13,494 nt of DNA from JAQUVS01 sp964389735 (GCA_964389735.1 CAYMEJ010000024.1:1-13494); one strand, 5' to 3'. Numbered from the stretch's first letter, positions 1 through 7,715 are shown. Numbers and translations: made by a program. Notes: generated by a model from the letters alone, not told the origin.

Positions 1-1818
1 TTCTTCTGTTCTTGTATCTACATTAGATGTTGCTTCATCTAGTATTAAGAATGGTGCATCTTTTAGCATACCTCTTGCTATTGTTAATAATTGTCTTTCT
101 CCAGCTGATACACTATCATTATTTGATATTTCTGTGTTATATCCATGAGGTAATGTTTTTATAAAGTGATCTAATCCTACTACTTTGCAAACATCTTTTA
201 TTTGTTCATCTGTAATATTATCTTTATTGTATTTAATATTATCTTTTATAGTTCCATCAAAAAGCCATGTATCTTGTAAAACCATTGTAAATAAATCATG
301 AATATTTTCTCTTGATAATTCTTTTATTGATACTCCATCTATTTTTATATCACCTGAGTTTATTTCATAGAATTTCATAAGTAGATTTACCATTGTAGTC
401 TTACCTGCTCCGGTTGGTCCTACTATAGCTATTTTTTGTCCTGGTGTTGCTATTGCACTAAAGTTTTTAATAGTAGGTTTATCATTACCATCATAAGTAA
501 ATTCTACATCTTTAAATTCAATTTTACCTTTAACATTATTTAATTTACCTTTTAATTTCTTTTCATCAGTCATTTCTTCTTCATCTACAAATTCAAATAC
601 TCTTTCACTAGCTGCTGCTGTTGATTGCATACTTGTCATAGCTTGTGCTATTTGTGATAAAGGAGATGTAAATAATCTTACATAAGTAATAAAAGCTACT
701 ATTACACCAAATGTAATATTATTATTTAATACTAATAATGCACCTACTATACATACTGCTACATATCCAAAGTTACCAATAAATCCCATCATTGGCATCA
801 TTAATCCTGATAAAAATTGACTCTTACGATTAGCTTCATATACTTTTTTATTATATTCATCAAATTTTTTATCTGATTCATTTTTTCCATTATATACTTT
901 TACTACATTTAATCCTGAATATATTTCTTCTATATGACCATTTAAATTACCTAATTCTTTTTGTCTTGCTACAAAGTGTTTTTGTGATTTACCTAGAATT
1001 ACAAACATAAATGAGAATCCTATTAAACTAGATAATATTGCTGTTATTGCCATAATCCAGTTTGTATAAAACATCATTACTATTGTTCCTAAGAATAATG
1101 TTACTGAACTTACTAATGTTGCAAGTGATTGATTCATAGTTTGAGCTATAGTATCTACATCATTAGTTACTCTTGATAATATATCTCCTGTTGAGTGATT
1201 ATCAAAATATTTTAATGGTAATTTATTTATTTTATTAGATATTCTAGTTCTTAATTGTTTAGCAAATTTATTTGCTACATCTGTCATTGAAATAGATTCA
1301 ATATATGTAAATAATGCACTACAAACATATATTATTACTATTATTAATCCTAAATCCTTTATAGTATCCATATTCATAGTTGGTTCAACAGCATTTCTAA
1401 TACTCTTTGGCATTTGATCAAGTTTTTTATACATTTCTGTTGAATCACTATTTTTATCCATAGTCTTCATTATTTTCATGAACTCTATTTGATCTTTTGG
1501 AGTTATTTTGTATCCATCTACTGTAAATTCTTTACCTTGATTAGTCATTACTTTATTAGTAATTTCTTCCATGTTTTTAGTATCTATTACTAATCCTTTT
1601 GATATTTCGTCAGTTAAATCTGATATCTTATTTGGTGCTGATATAGATAGAATTGCACCTGCTATTGCAAGTATTAAAGATAAAATAATTAATACTTTGA
1701 AATCTTTTAATTCTTTTATTAATCTACTAATAGCACTTTTTAAGTTCTTTGGTTTTTCTCCTGGTGTTCCTGGAGGACCCATTGGTCTTTTTTTAGGAGT
1801 TTTTTCTTCATTACGCAT
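1..1818 (-). CDS. Heterodimeric ABC exporter, consensus-site half-transporter (C-terminus cut by window edge)
   Basis: This is a fused membrane and ATPase half-transporter; 606 residues are visible before the window ends just after the D-loop. A Pro/Gly-rich cytoplasmic N-terminus (about residues 10-25) precedes TM1 (42-60), a long hydrophilic presumably extracellular segment (62-153), TM2 (155-173) and the remaining membrane helices to about 390. The nucleotide-binding domain shows Walker A GPTGAGKT (467-474), Q-loop Q515, an atypical signature VSAGE (570-574) and Walker B ending in the catalytic Glu (FLILDE, 590-595). The ATG at 1818 overlaps the stop of the upstream transporter gene by 8 bp and has an AAAGGAGG site 9 bases before it inside that gene, so the two are translationally coupled. 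As the third gene of the MarR operon it should export drugs or other amphipathic compounds as a heterodimer with its neighbour. The substrate cannot be read from sequence. Confidence 0.93.
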   Translation of the reverse strand, partial: MRNEEKTPKKRPMGPPGTPGEKPKNLKSAISRLIKELKDFKVLIILSLILAIAGAILSISAPNKISDLTDEISKGLVIDTKNMEEITNKVMTNQGKEFTVDGYKITPKDQIEFMKIMKTMDKNSDSTEMYKKLDQMPKSIRNAVEPTMNMDTIKDLGLIIVIIYVCSALFTYIESISMTDVANKFAKQLRTRISNKINKLPLKYFDNHSTGDILSRVTNDVDTIAQTMNQSLATLVSSVTLFLGTIVMMFYTNWIMAITAILSSLIGFSFMFVILGKSQKHFVARQKELGNLNGHIEEIYSGLNVVKVYNGKNESDKKFDEYNKKVYEANRKSQFLSGLMMPMMGFIGNFGYVAVCIVGALLVLNNNITFGVIVAFITYVRLFTSPLSQIAQAMTSMQSTAAASERVFEFVDEEEMTDEKKLKGKLNNVKGKIEFKDVEFTYDGNDKPTIKNFSAIATPGQKIAIVGPTGAGKTTMVNLLMKFYEINSGDIKIDGVSIKELSRENIHDLFTMVLQDTWLFDGTIKDNIKYNKDNITDEQIKDVCKVVGLDHFIKTLPHGYNTEISNNDSVSAGERQLLTIARGMLKDAPFLILDEATSNVDTRTEE

Positions 1819-3568
1819 TTTCAAGTTCCTCCTTTGATAATTGTGATAAAGCAATTTGTTTATATACTTTACATGATTTTAATAATTCTTTATGTGTTCC
1901 TATACCCACACATTTACCTTCATCTAGTACTACTATTTTATCTGCATTTAAAATAGTTCCTATTCTTTGTGCTACTATAAGACTTGTTGCATCTTTTGTA
2001 TATTTCTTTAATTCATGTCTTAGTACTGAATCAGTTTTATAATCAAGTGCTGAGAAAGAATCATCAAATATATATATTTCTGGTGTTCTTGCTATTGCTC
2101 TTGCTATAGCTAATCTTTGCTTTTGACCACCTGATATATTAGTTCCACCTTGTGCTATATGAGATTCATATTTATCATCCATTTTTTCAACAAATTCTGT
2201 TCCTTGTGCTATTTTGATTGCTTCTAATACTTTATCTTTTGTTATTTTAGTATTACTTTCTCCATATGATACATTATCTATTACACTTCCATTGAACATT
2301 ACTGCTTTTTGGGGTACATATCCTAATTTATTATATAAAGATTCTAATTTATATTCTTTTACGTTTATACCATCTATTAATATTTCTCCATCAGTTGCAT
2401 CATAAAATCTAGGTACTAGATTTATTAATGTTGATTTACCAGAACCAGTTGATCCAATAAATGCGATTGTTTCACCTTTGTTTACTTTAAATGATATATT
2501 TTTTAATAAATATTCTTCTGAATCAGGGTATTTAAATGATACATCTTTAAATTCTACTGTACCACTTTCTTTTATTTTTCCAGTAAATGTTCCATTTTCT
2601 ATACTTGTTTTTGAGTCCATTACTTCATTAATACGTTTTGCTGATACACTTGCTCTTGGATATATCATGAATATCATTGCTAACATTAAGAATGACATTA
2701 TTATTTGCATTGCATATGAAGTGAATACTACCATATCACCAAATAATCCTATCTTGTCTGCTAGCATTGCATCTTTTATTAAGTATGCTCCTATAAAGTA
2801 TATTGCTAATGATAAGAAGTACATTACTAAGTACATTATTGGAGACATTATTGCAAATGTTTTTTGGTTAAATAATTGTTGTTTTGTTAATTTTTCATTT
2901 GTGTCTTCAAATTTATCTTCTTGATATTGTTCTGCATTAAATGCTCTTACTACTCTAATACCTGTTAAGTTTTCTCTTGTTACATTATTTAATTTATCTA
3001 TTAATTTTTGTACTATTTTAAACTTAGGTACTACTATCATTGTTAATACTCCAATAGTAAATAATAGTATTGCTACTGCTATAGCTGTTATCATACTCCA
3101 TTGCCAGCTTTTATTTAGTATTTTAGTTATTGCCCATACTGCTGTAATAGGTGCTTTTATAAGTAGATTTAAACCTAATCCTATAAGCATTTCTACTTGA
3201 GTAATATCATTTGTTGTTCTAGTAATTAAACTACTAGTAGAGAATTGTTTTACTTCATCCATTGATAAGTCTTCTACTTTATTAAATAGTTTTTTTCTTG
3301 CTTTTAATGAGAATACTGAACCAATGTATGCTACTATGTATCCTGTTATTATTGCTGATACTAAACTACCGAATGCACATAATAACATATATCCACCATT
3401 TAATATTATTTTAGACATTTCTGTGTTGTCATTTTGTACTAATACAGTTATTTCTGACATATAGTCTGGCATCTTTAATTCTAACCATACTTGTGAAAAT
3501 ATTAGTATAAAGGCTATTATTACTAATATCCATTCTTTTTTTGAAAAATTTTTAAATAATTTTATCAT
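1811..3568 (-). CDS. Heterodimeric ABC exporter, degenerate-site half-transporter
   Basis: This is a complete 585-residue half-transporter with a membrane domain (about residues 12-305) and a C-terminal ATPase domain. Visible motifs are Walker A GSTGSGKS (372-379), Q420, a canonical signature ISGGQ (478-482), and Walker B IYIFDD (498-503), in which Asp503 takes the place of the catalytic Glu. Gln534 stands where the switch His of the H-loop is expected. In the heterodimeric exporter family (BmrC/BmrD, TM287/TM288) this combination marks the subunit that carries the non-hydrolytic ATP site, while its good signature completes the active site of its partner. The start at 3568 has an AAGGAAGG site eight bases before it and overlaps the 3' end of the MarR gene by 17 bp. 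The downstream partner overlaps its stop by 8 bp. Multidrug or lipid export is the family expectation; the actual substrate is unknown. Confidence 0.93.
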   Translation of the reverse strand: MIKLFKNFSKKEWILVIIAFILIFSQVWLELKMPDYMSEITVLVQNDNTEMSKIILNGGYMLLCAFGSLVSAIITGYIVAYIGSVFSLKARKKLFNKVEDLSMDEVKQFSTSSLITRTTNDITQVEMLIGLGLNLLIKAPITAVWAITKILNKSWQWSMITAIAVAILLFTIGVLTMIVVPKFKIVQKLIDKLNNVTRENLTGIRVVRAFNAEQYQEDKFEDTNEKLTKQQLFNQKTFAIMSPIMYLVMYFLSLAIYFIGAYLIKDAMLADKIGLFGDMVVFTSYAMQIIMSFLMLAMIFMIYPRASVSAKRINEVMDSKTSIENGTFTGKIKESGTVEFKDVSFKYPDSEEYLLKNISFKVNKGETIAFIGSTGSGKSTLINLVPRFYDATDGEILIDGINVKEYKLESLYNKLGYVPQKAVMFNGSVIDNVSYGESNTKITKDKVLEAIKIAQGTEFVEKMDDKYESHIAQGGTNISGGQKQRLAIARAIARTPEIYIFDDSFSALDYKTDSVLRHELKKYTKDATSLIVAQRIGTILNADKIVVLDEGKCVGIGTHKELLKSCKVYKQIALSQLSKEELENA

Positions 3569-4031
3569 GTTTTATTCCTTCCTTCTTGTTATAATCTTCT
3601 ATATTTTTTTGCATCTTATTAATTGTATTCGAAAAGTTTTTTAATTCTTCATCACTAATATCTTTTTTTATTATTTTTTCTAAATTAATAAATCTTTCTT
3701 TTCCGTTAATAAAAGCTTGTTTGGCATCTTCATTTAACATAATTTTTTTTGTTCTTGAATCTTTTTCTGATACTACTCTTGTAATAATTTTTCTTTTTTC
3801 CATTGTTTGTAGTACTCCAGATACAGTTGCTCTTCTTAGATTAAGAACTTTTTCTAAATCTCTTTGATAAATGTCTTCATTTTGATGTTTTATTATGTAT
3901 CCAATTATTTGAAATTGTGTTGGTGTTGGATGATGATGATGTTCATGTTCTTTATGAACTTCAATAATAAAAGATCTAATTACTGATTTATCTAAGTTTT
4001 TTATTTGTTCTAGAATCGGAGTTTCTTTCAT
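3552..4031 (-). CDS. MarR-family transcriptional regulator of the ABC exporter operon
   Basis: A 159-residue winged-helix regulator with the MarR layout: N-terminal dimerisation helices, a helix-turn-helix (about 53-84, recognition helix around RRATVSGVLQTMEK), a wing containing the typical D-S-R turn (91-93) and a C-terminal dimerisation helix. An unusual His cluster lies at residues 26-34 (H26, H29, H31-H34), just before the second helix, and could bind a metal. I chose the ATG at 4031 because AGGTGA (4040-4045) lies eight bases upstream. An in-frame GTG at 4043 would sit inside that ribosome binding site. It is the first gene of a three-gene operon with overlapping ends, under a near-consensus promoter containing a 12-bp palindrome. 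Autorepression and ligand-induced release of exporter expression is the standard model for such operons and is inferred here. Confidence 0.9.
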   Translation of the reverse strand: MKETPILEQIKNLDKSVIRSFIIEVHKEHEHHHHPTPTQFQIIGYIIKHQNEDIYQRDLEKVLNLRRATVSGVLQTMEKRKIITRVVSEKDSRTKKIMLNEDAKQAFINGKERFINLEKIIKKDISDEELKNFSNTINKMQKNIEDYNKKEGIKHDKII

Positions 4032-4039
4032 ATTAAACT

Positions 4040-4045
4040 TCACCT
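4040..4045 (-). promoter_or_regulatory. Ribosome binding site that fixes the MarR start
   Basis: On the minus strand AGGTGA lies eight bases before the ATG at 4031. A GTG at 4043 in the same frame is part of this site, so starting there would leave no ribosome binding site at a usable distance. Confidence 0.7.
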
Positions 4046-4065
4046 ACTTTTTTAGTGCCTTATCA

Positions 4066-4094
4066 ATAATAGTACAACCAATTTAAATTGTCAA
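4066..4094 (-). promoter_or_regulatory. Sigma-70/SigA-type promoter of the marR-ABC operon
   Basis: Read on the minus strand, a perfect -35 TTGACA (4089-4094) is followed after exactly 17 bp by -10 TATTAT (4066-4071). It lies between the terminator of the upstream dehydrogenase gene and the MarR start, leaving a leader of about 28 bases. It is one of the best promoter matches in the window. Confidence 0.85.
4079..4090. promoter_or_regulatory. Candidate MarR operator palindrome
   Basis: CAATTTAAATTG is a perfect 12-bp palindrome placed between the -35 and -10 boxes, overlapping the last two bases of the -35. A protein bound here would block RNA polymerase. MarR dimers usually bind imperfect palindromes overlapping their own promoters, so this is the natural operator candidate, although AT-rich DNA produces short palindromes by chance. 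Confidence 0.5.
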
Positions 4095-4117
4095 TACCCT
4101 TACAATTATTTTTCCAC

Positions 4118-4143
4118 AAAAAAAGATGATTAAATCATCTTTT
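4118..4143 (-). terminator. Intrinsic terminator of the dehydrogenase gene
   Basis: An inverted repeat with 11-base arms (4121-4131 and 4133-4143, core GATGATT/AATCATC) gives a hairpin of about nine pairs with a five-base loop. On the minus strand it is followed by a run of seven T. It begins five bases after the dehydrogenase stop codon and separates it from the MarR promoter. Confidence 0.85.
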
Positions 4144-4148
4144 AGTTT

Positions 4149-4889
4149 TTACATACAGCTTCTTCCACCATCTATTAACCAGTTTTGACCAGTTATATAT
4201 TTAGATTCATCACTTGCTAAGAATAGTGCTAAATATGCCATATCAATAGGTTCACCTATTCTACCCATTGGTACTTGTTCTGCTAAGAATTTAAGTACAT
4301 CAGGTTGTAATCCATCTAATATTGCTGTATTAAATATACCTGGACATACTGAATTAATTCTAATATTATCTTTTACATATTCTGCTGCTGCATTAGTAGT
4401 CATCATTCTGATAGCTCCTTTTGCTGAACAATATGCAGTTGAACCTACTGTTGCTCTAAATGCTCCAATTGATCCTGTATTGATTACTGAACCTCCACCT
4501 GATTCAAGCATTAAGTTTAGACTTTCTCTAAGTACTAAGAATGCACCTTTTACTAGAACATTATATAATTGATCCCATTCTTCTACTGGATATTCATGAG
4601 TTCTATAAGGTGTTTTGTTATTAATACCTGCATTGTTACATAAAACATCTAATCTTCCATATTTTGATTTAGCTACATTTACCATTTCTTTTACTTGTTC
4701 ATGTTTAGTTACATCACAAATAACTGGTGTTATTTCACCATCCATTGGTGAAAAAGTAGTCATTATTTTGTCATTATAATCTGCTGCTATTACTTTTGCT
4801 CCTTCTTTTGCAAATAAAAGTGTCATTTCTTTACCAAATCCACTTGCTGCACCTGTTATGATACAGACTTTATCTTTTAATCTTTCCAT
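4149..4889 (-). CDS. Short-chain dehydrogenase/reductase (SDR), substrate unknown
   Basis: A 246-residue classical SDR, the usual length for the FabG/hydroxysteroid dehydrogenase group. The Rossmann fold carries TGAASGFG (12-19), Asp37 at the end of strand 2 (which favours NAD over NADP), NNAG (85-88), Ser140, Tyr153 and Lys157 with the standard 13-residue Ser-Tyr spacing, and a PG motif (183-184) after strand 6. The position of the tetrad Asn, eight from Trp105 in the usual W-D-x5-N-x2-G pattern, is Leu112 here; an Asn lies two residues earlier. The ATG at 4889 has an AGGAGGAG site five bases upstream. The gene has its own terminator and looks monocistronic; its promoter is unclear, with only a TATAAT-like -10 close to the ribosome site. 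Candidate roles include sugar/polyol, 3-oxoacyl or steroid oxidoreduction, and none can be chosen from the sequence. Confidence 0.9.
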   Translation of the reverse strand: MERLKDKVCIITGAASGFGKEMTLLFAKEGAKVIAADYNDKIMTTFSPMDGEITPVICDVTKHEQVKEMVNVAKSKYGRLDVLCNNAGINNKTPYRTHEYPVEEWDQLYNVLVKGAFLVLRESLNLMLESGGGSVINTGSIGAFRATVGSTAYCSAKGAIRMMTTNAAAEYVKDNIRINSVCPGIFNTAILDGLQPDVLKFLAEQVPMGRIGEPIDMAYLALFLASDESKYITGQNWLIDGGRSCM

Positions 4890-4970
4890 TTTCTCCTCCT
4901 ATGATACTTTTATTATAAATCTTATTTCTAATATTATGAGTATTTATAAAAATATTTTTTGTAAACTGTG

Positions 4971-5007
4971 TAAATAAAAAGATTAATATTTATTATATAT
5001 TAATCTT
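4971..5007 (-). terminator. Intrinsic terminator overlapping the stop of the 285-residue gene
   Basis: AAGATTAATAT (4979-4989) pairs perfectly with ATATTAATCTT (4997-5007) around a seven-base loop. On the minus strand it is followed by TTTTTATTTA. The last two bases of the stop codon (5006-5008) form the foot of the stem. Confidence 0.8.
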
Positions 5008-5863
5008 ACTTCATTTTTTTACTTGTTATTATTTCATCTTCTAAGAATCTTCCTCTTTGTTTTAATTCCATATAATCATCCATATTTTTTACTTGTTCTT
5101 GACTAGATAATGTATCTTTTCTATATGAATCATCTTGATTCGATGGAAAACTTCTTTTTAGTGATTCTAATTCATCCCTTATAATATCTAATTTATCCTT
5201 TAATAATAATTTTTCTTCAATTGTTTGTTCTATTATCTTTTCAACTTTTAATGGATTATATTCTATTACTACTGGTTTTTTATCTTTTACATTATATAAT
5301 GGTAATATTTTTTCTCCATCTTTATAATATAATACTTCTTTTATTGGATAAAGGTATTGTCTTAATGGTTCCTCTACTTCTAAATCATCAGTAGTTGGCA
5401 TTCTATACATTTCTTCTAACTTTGCTTCTATTAGTGTTCTAGTATTATCATATACATAATTTGATATTGCCATTTCTTTTGTAAGTTGTTCACAATAGTG
5501 TTCAATACTTTCATTTTCTATTTCTTCTTTTGTTAATTCTTCTGAAATTAATTTTGGTTGTGTAATGTCTATTACTACTGTTTCATCTTTATCTTCTATT
5601 ACTTTTTTGTCTTTAAATTCTATTAGATTTTTTTCTAATTTATCTGGGAATTTACTTACATCAAAACTATCAACTTGACTATTTTTACCATTAATTCTAT
5701 TTAAATATTTTCTTACTTTTATTGGATCTGTATCTAATTTTTCATCATACTCTGAATTCATCTCTTCATTTTGATTTAAACTTTCAAGTAAATTGTCACA
5801 ATATTCTTTTCCAAGTTCTTTTAATACTACTTTTGCTAATGATTTCTCTTCTTTATTTTCCAT
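5006..5863 (-). CDS. Unrecognised charged cytoplasmic protein, 285 residues
   Basis: I do not recognise this protein. It is rich in Glu, Lys and Asp, has no signal peptide or membrane segment, and is probably cytoplasmic. The first 120 residues are acidic and low in complexity. Residues about 120-200 look folded (a block around Y-R-M-P-T-T-D-D, then L-Y-P-I-K-E and L-P-L-Y-N). Residues about 208-250 look like a long charged helix or coiled coil (V-E-K-I-I-E-Q-T-I-E-E-K onward). The ATG at 5863 has GAGGTG seven bases upstream and sits behind a strong extended -10 promoter, so it is very likely expressed. It stands alone between two terminators. A structural or scaffolding role would fit its composition but is speculation. 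Confidence 0.75.
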   Translation of the reverse strand: MENKEEKSLAKVVLKELGKEYCDNLLESLNQNEEMNSEYDEKLDTDPIKVRKYLNRINGKNSQVDSFDVSKFPDKLEKNLIEFKDKKVIEDKDETVVIDITQPKLISEELTKEEIENESIEHYCEQLTKEMAISNYVYDNTRTLIEAKLEEMYRMPTTDDLEVEEPLRQYLYPIKEVLYYKDGEKILPLYNVKDKKPVVIEYNPLKVEKIIEQTIEEKLLLKDKLDIIRDELESLKRSFPSNQDDSYRKDTLSSQEQVKNMDDYMELKQRGRFLEDEIITSKKMK

Positions 5864-5887
5864 ATCCTAGCACCTCTATTATTATGA

Positions 5888-5916
5888 ATTATATCATATT
5901 TATCCTTATGTGACAA
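5888..5916 (-). promoter_or_regulatory. Extended -10 promoter of the 285-residue gene
   Basis: On the minus strand -35 TTGTCA (5911-5916) is followed by a 17-bp spacer ending in TGA and a perfect -10 TATAAT (5888-5893), so it also carries the extended -10 TGn element. The -35 starts one base after the terminator stem of the preceding LysM gene. Confidence 0.85.
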
Positions 5917-5917
5917 C

Positions 5918-5951
5918 AAAAAACAATTACTGTTAATTGTAATTGTTTTTT
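5918..5951 (-). terminator. Intrinsic terminator containing the LysM gene stop codon in its loop
   Basis: A 13-base stem, AAAAAACAATTAC (5918-5930) against GTAATTGTTTTTT (5939-5951), encloses an eight-base loop. On the minus strand the stem's own T-rich arm supplies the U-tract. The 5' arm codes for the end of the LysM protein and its TAA (5933-5935) lies in the loop. Confidence 0.8.
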
Positions 5952-6391
5952 TCTTTATATAATATTAATTGTTCAGGTAACAGATAAATATTATCATTAT
6001 ATGTTAGTAATTCATTAATACTTATACCTAAATCTTTTGAAACGGTTCTTAATGTATCATTTGGTCTTGTTATATATGTATTTATTCCTTTTTTTGGTAC
6101 TAATAGTTTTTGGTTTTCATAAATATATTCACTTAATGATATTCCATTTATAAGTGCTAAGGTAATTGGTTCTATATTATATGATTTTGCAATTGCATAT
6201 AATGTATCGCCTTTTTTTATTGTATATGTATCTAATAATGTTTTAGATATTGGTATTATTATTTCTGTCCCTGGTGTTAAAAAATAAGTGTTTTCTAAAT
6301 TATTAGTATTTATTAAATCTACTATTGATACTCCATACTTTTGCGCTATTGAAACAATATCATCACCTTGTTGAACAATGTATCTTTCCAT
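5933..6391 (-). CDS. Three-LysM-domain protein without signal peptide
   Basis: A 152-residue protein built almost entirely of three LysM modules, at about residues 4-47, 56-98 and 106-145. Each starts with a Y-x-V/I-x-x-G/N-D-x-L/I pattern (for example Y-T-I-K-K-G-D-T-L in the second) and ends with a hydrophobic V/I-P motif; the third module is the most diverged. LysM modules bind N-acetylglucosamine-containing glycans such as peptidoglycan. There is no signal peptide or membrane segment, so export is not explained. Spore-associated LysM proteins such as SafA and SpoVID also lack classical signals, but no sporulation gene is visible here. The ATG at 6391 has AGGAGGAG five bases upstream. Its promoter is not obvious; it may depend on readthrough of the terminator just upstream. 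Confidence 0.88.
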   Translation of the reverse strand: MERYIVQQGDDIVSIAQKYGVSIVDLINTNNLENTYFLTPGTEIIIPISKTLLDTYTIKKGDTLYAIAKSYNIEPITLALINGISLSEYIYENQKLLVPKKGINTYITRPNDTLRTVSKDLGISINELLTYNDNIYLLPEQLILYKEKNNYN

Positions 6392-6422
6392 TTTAACTCC
6401 TCCTATTAATTTATATGAAAAT

Positions 6423-6444
6423 AAAAAGAAGTCTATGACTTCTT
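6423..6444 (-). terminator. Short intrinsic terminator containing the stop codon of the 416-residue gene
   Basis: On the minus strand AAGAAGTC (6444-6437) pairs with GACTTCTT (6433-6426) around a three-base loop and runs into TTTTTATTTT. The TAG stop (6433-6435) occupies the loop and the first base of the 3' arm. Confidence 0.65.
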
Positions 6445-7683
6445 ATATACATCAAAAATATTTCTATTATTATAATTAAATTCATTATATTTAACTATTA
6501 GTTTATTACCTTCAACTATATCTGAATAATATAGTGAATCACCTGCTATGTAATAAATTGTTTCATTACTTAGTTTTAATTCTGAAATATTTTTATTTTT
6601 AAACATTATTATTCCATTATTTAAATTACTTTTATTTACTTTATACATAATTCCATCATTTGATAAAATATAATAATTTAAATTAGACTCTAATATTTTT
6701 TTTGCATTATACTTTTGTAATTCATCTATTTTTGAATAATCCTTAGAAAATATTAATTTGTTAGTCTTAAAATCATATATATTTCTATCTTCCCATACTT
6801 TTCCATTATAGAATTGTCCATTTGATGCTGTTGTTCCTATTATTTCATAGCTTTCTTCTTTTGGATCTATTTCTATTTGTTTAAGGTTATCATTATCAAA
6901 TATATATAATTTATTATCTACTACTCCATTTACATATGAATCAGTTGATATTGGATCTTCAAATTCTAATGTTGATGACTTATCATTTTCTACATTTAAT
7001 ATAATTATTTTTTTAAATTCAAAACTTTGTACAACTAATGGAATAATATAATATTTATCTACTTGTGTTCCTAATATATTTTCATATACATCTGTTGCTA
7101 AGTATTGATGTTTTGATACTTTATCTTTACTAAGTTGTCTTACTCCTGAATAAGTCCATATAGTAATATAATCATTTTTTATTATATTTTTTTGGTATAC
7201 ATTCATTGCATCAGACACAGTTACTGTTTCATCATTATTCCAAGAATTACTGTTAAATCCATCTTTTTTTAATTCTTCTACCAATTCATTGGGTACTGAA
7301 GAAATAGTCTTAGCATAATCATAACTATATGTATTATTTGCTGATGAACATTCTATTTGAGCATATTCCTTTTTATTTACTAGTATTGGATATATGCATA
7401 ACATTCCATCTTTTTCTATATATTTAATTCTATCGATTATTTTAGTTATTTTATTAAAACTGTTTTTTATTTCATAAAAGAATTTATTATTATCAATATT
7501 AATTTCTAAATAATATTGATTGTTATATTCTTTTTTATTATATTTTTCTATTACACTGAATTTTTTATCATTAGTAGTTATTGTATATTCAATGGAATGT
7601 TCATTTTTAAGAAAATTTGCTCCCAATTGATATAAAAAATATAAAAGTCCTACTAATAAAATTATTGATACTGCTTTCTTCAT
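6433..7683 (-). CDS. Unrecognised membrane-anchored extracytoplasmic protein, 416 residues
   Basis: I do not recognise this protein. Two Lys and a hydrophobic stretch (about residues 4-20) form a signal anchor with no lipobox Cys, so the remaining roughly 390 residues should face outward. The outer part is rich in Asn, Lys, Tyr and Ile with many short alternating beta-strand patterns, such as K-L-Y-I-F-D-N-D-N-L-K-Q-I-E-I, N-Y-Y-I-L-S-N-D-G-I-M-Y-K-V-N and T-I-Y-Y-I-A-G-D-S-L-Y-Y-S-D. These recur about every 40-50 residues in the second half and suggest a beta-propeller or similar beta-repeat fold. The ATG at 7683 has AGGTGAT upstream. Two TATAAT-like -10 boxes (7701-7706 and 7708-7713) lie upstream without a convincing -35. 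Ligand and role are unknown. Confidence 0.75.
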   Translation of the reverse strand: MKKAVSIILLVGLLYFLYQLGANFLKNEHSIEYTITTNDKKFSVIEKYNKKEYNNQYYLEINIDNNKFFYEIKNSFNKITKIIDRIKYIEKDGMLCIYPILVNKKEYAQIECSSANNTYSYDYAKTISSVPNELVEELKKDGFNSNSWNNDETVTVSDAMNVYQKNIIKNDYITIWTYSGVRQLSKDKVSKHQYLATDVYENILGTQVDKYYIIPLVVQSFEFKKIIILNVENDKSSTLEFEDPISTDSYVNGVVDNKLYIFDNDNLKQIEIDPKEESYEIIGTTASNGQFYNGKVWEDRNIYDFKTNKLIFSKDYSKIDELQKYNAKKILESNLNYYILSNDGIMYKVNKSNLNNGIIMFKNKNISELKLSNETIYYIAGDSLYYSDIVEGNKLIVKYNEFNYNNRNIFDVYKKS

Positions 7684-7715
7684 ATTATCACCTATTATTC
7701 ATTATATATTATATT

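Noticed and set aside
4032..4043. GTG start four codons upstream of the chosen MarR start
   Set aside because: The GTG is part of the AGGTGA ribosome site that serves the ATG at 4031 and has no site of its own.
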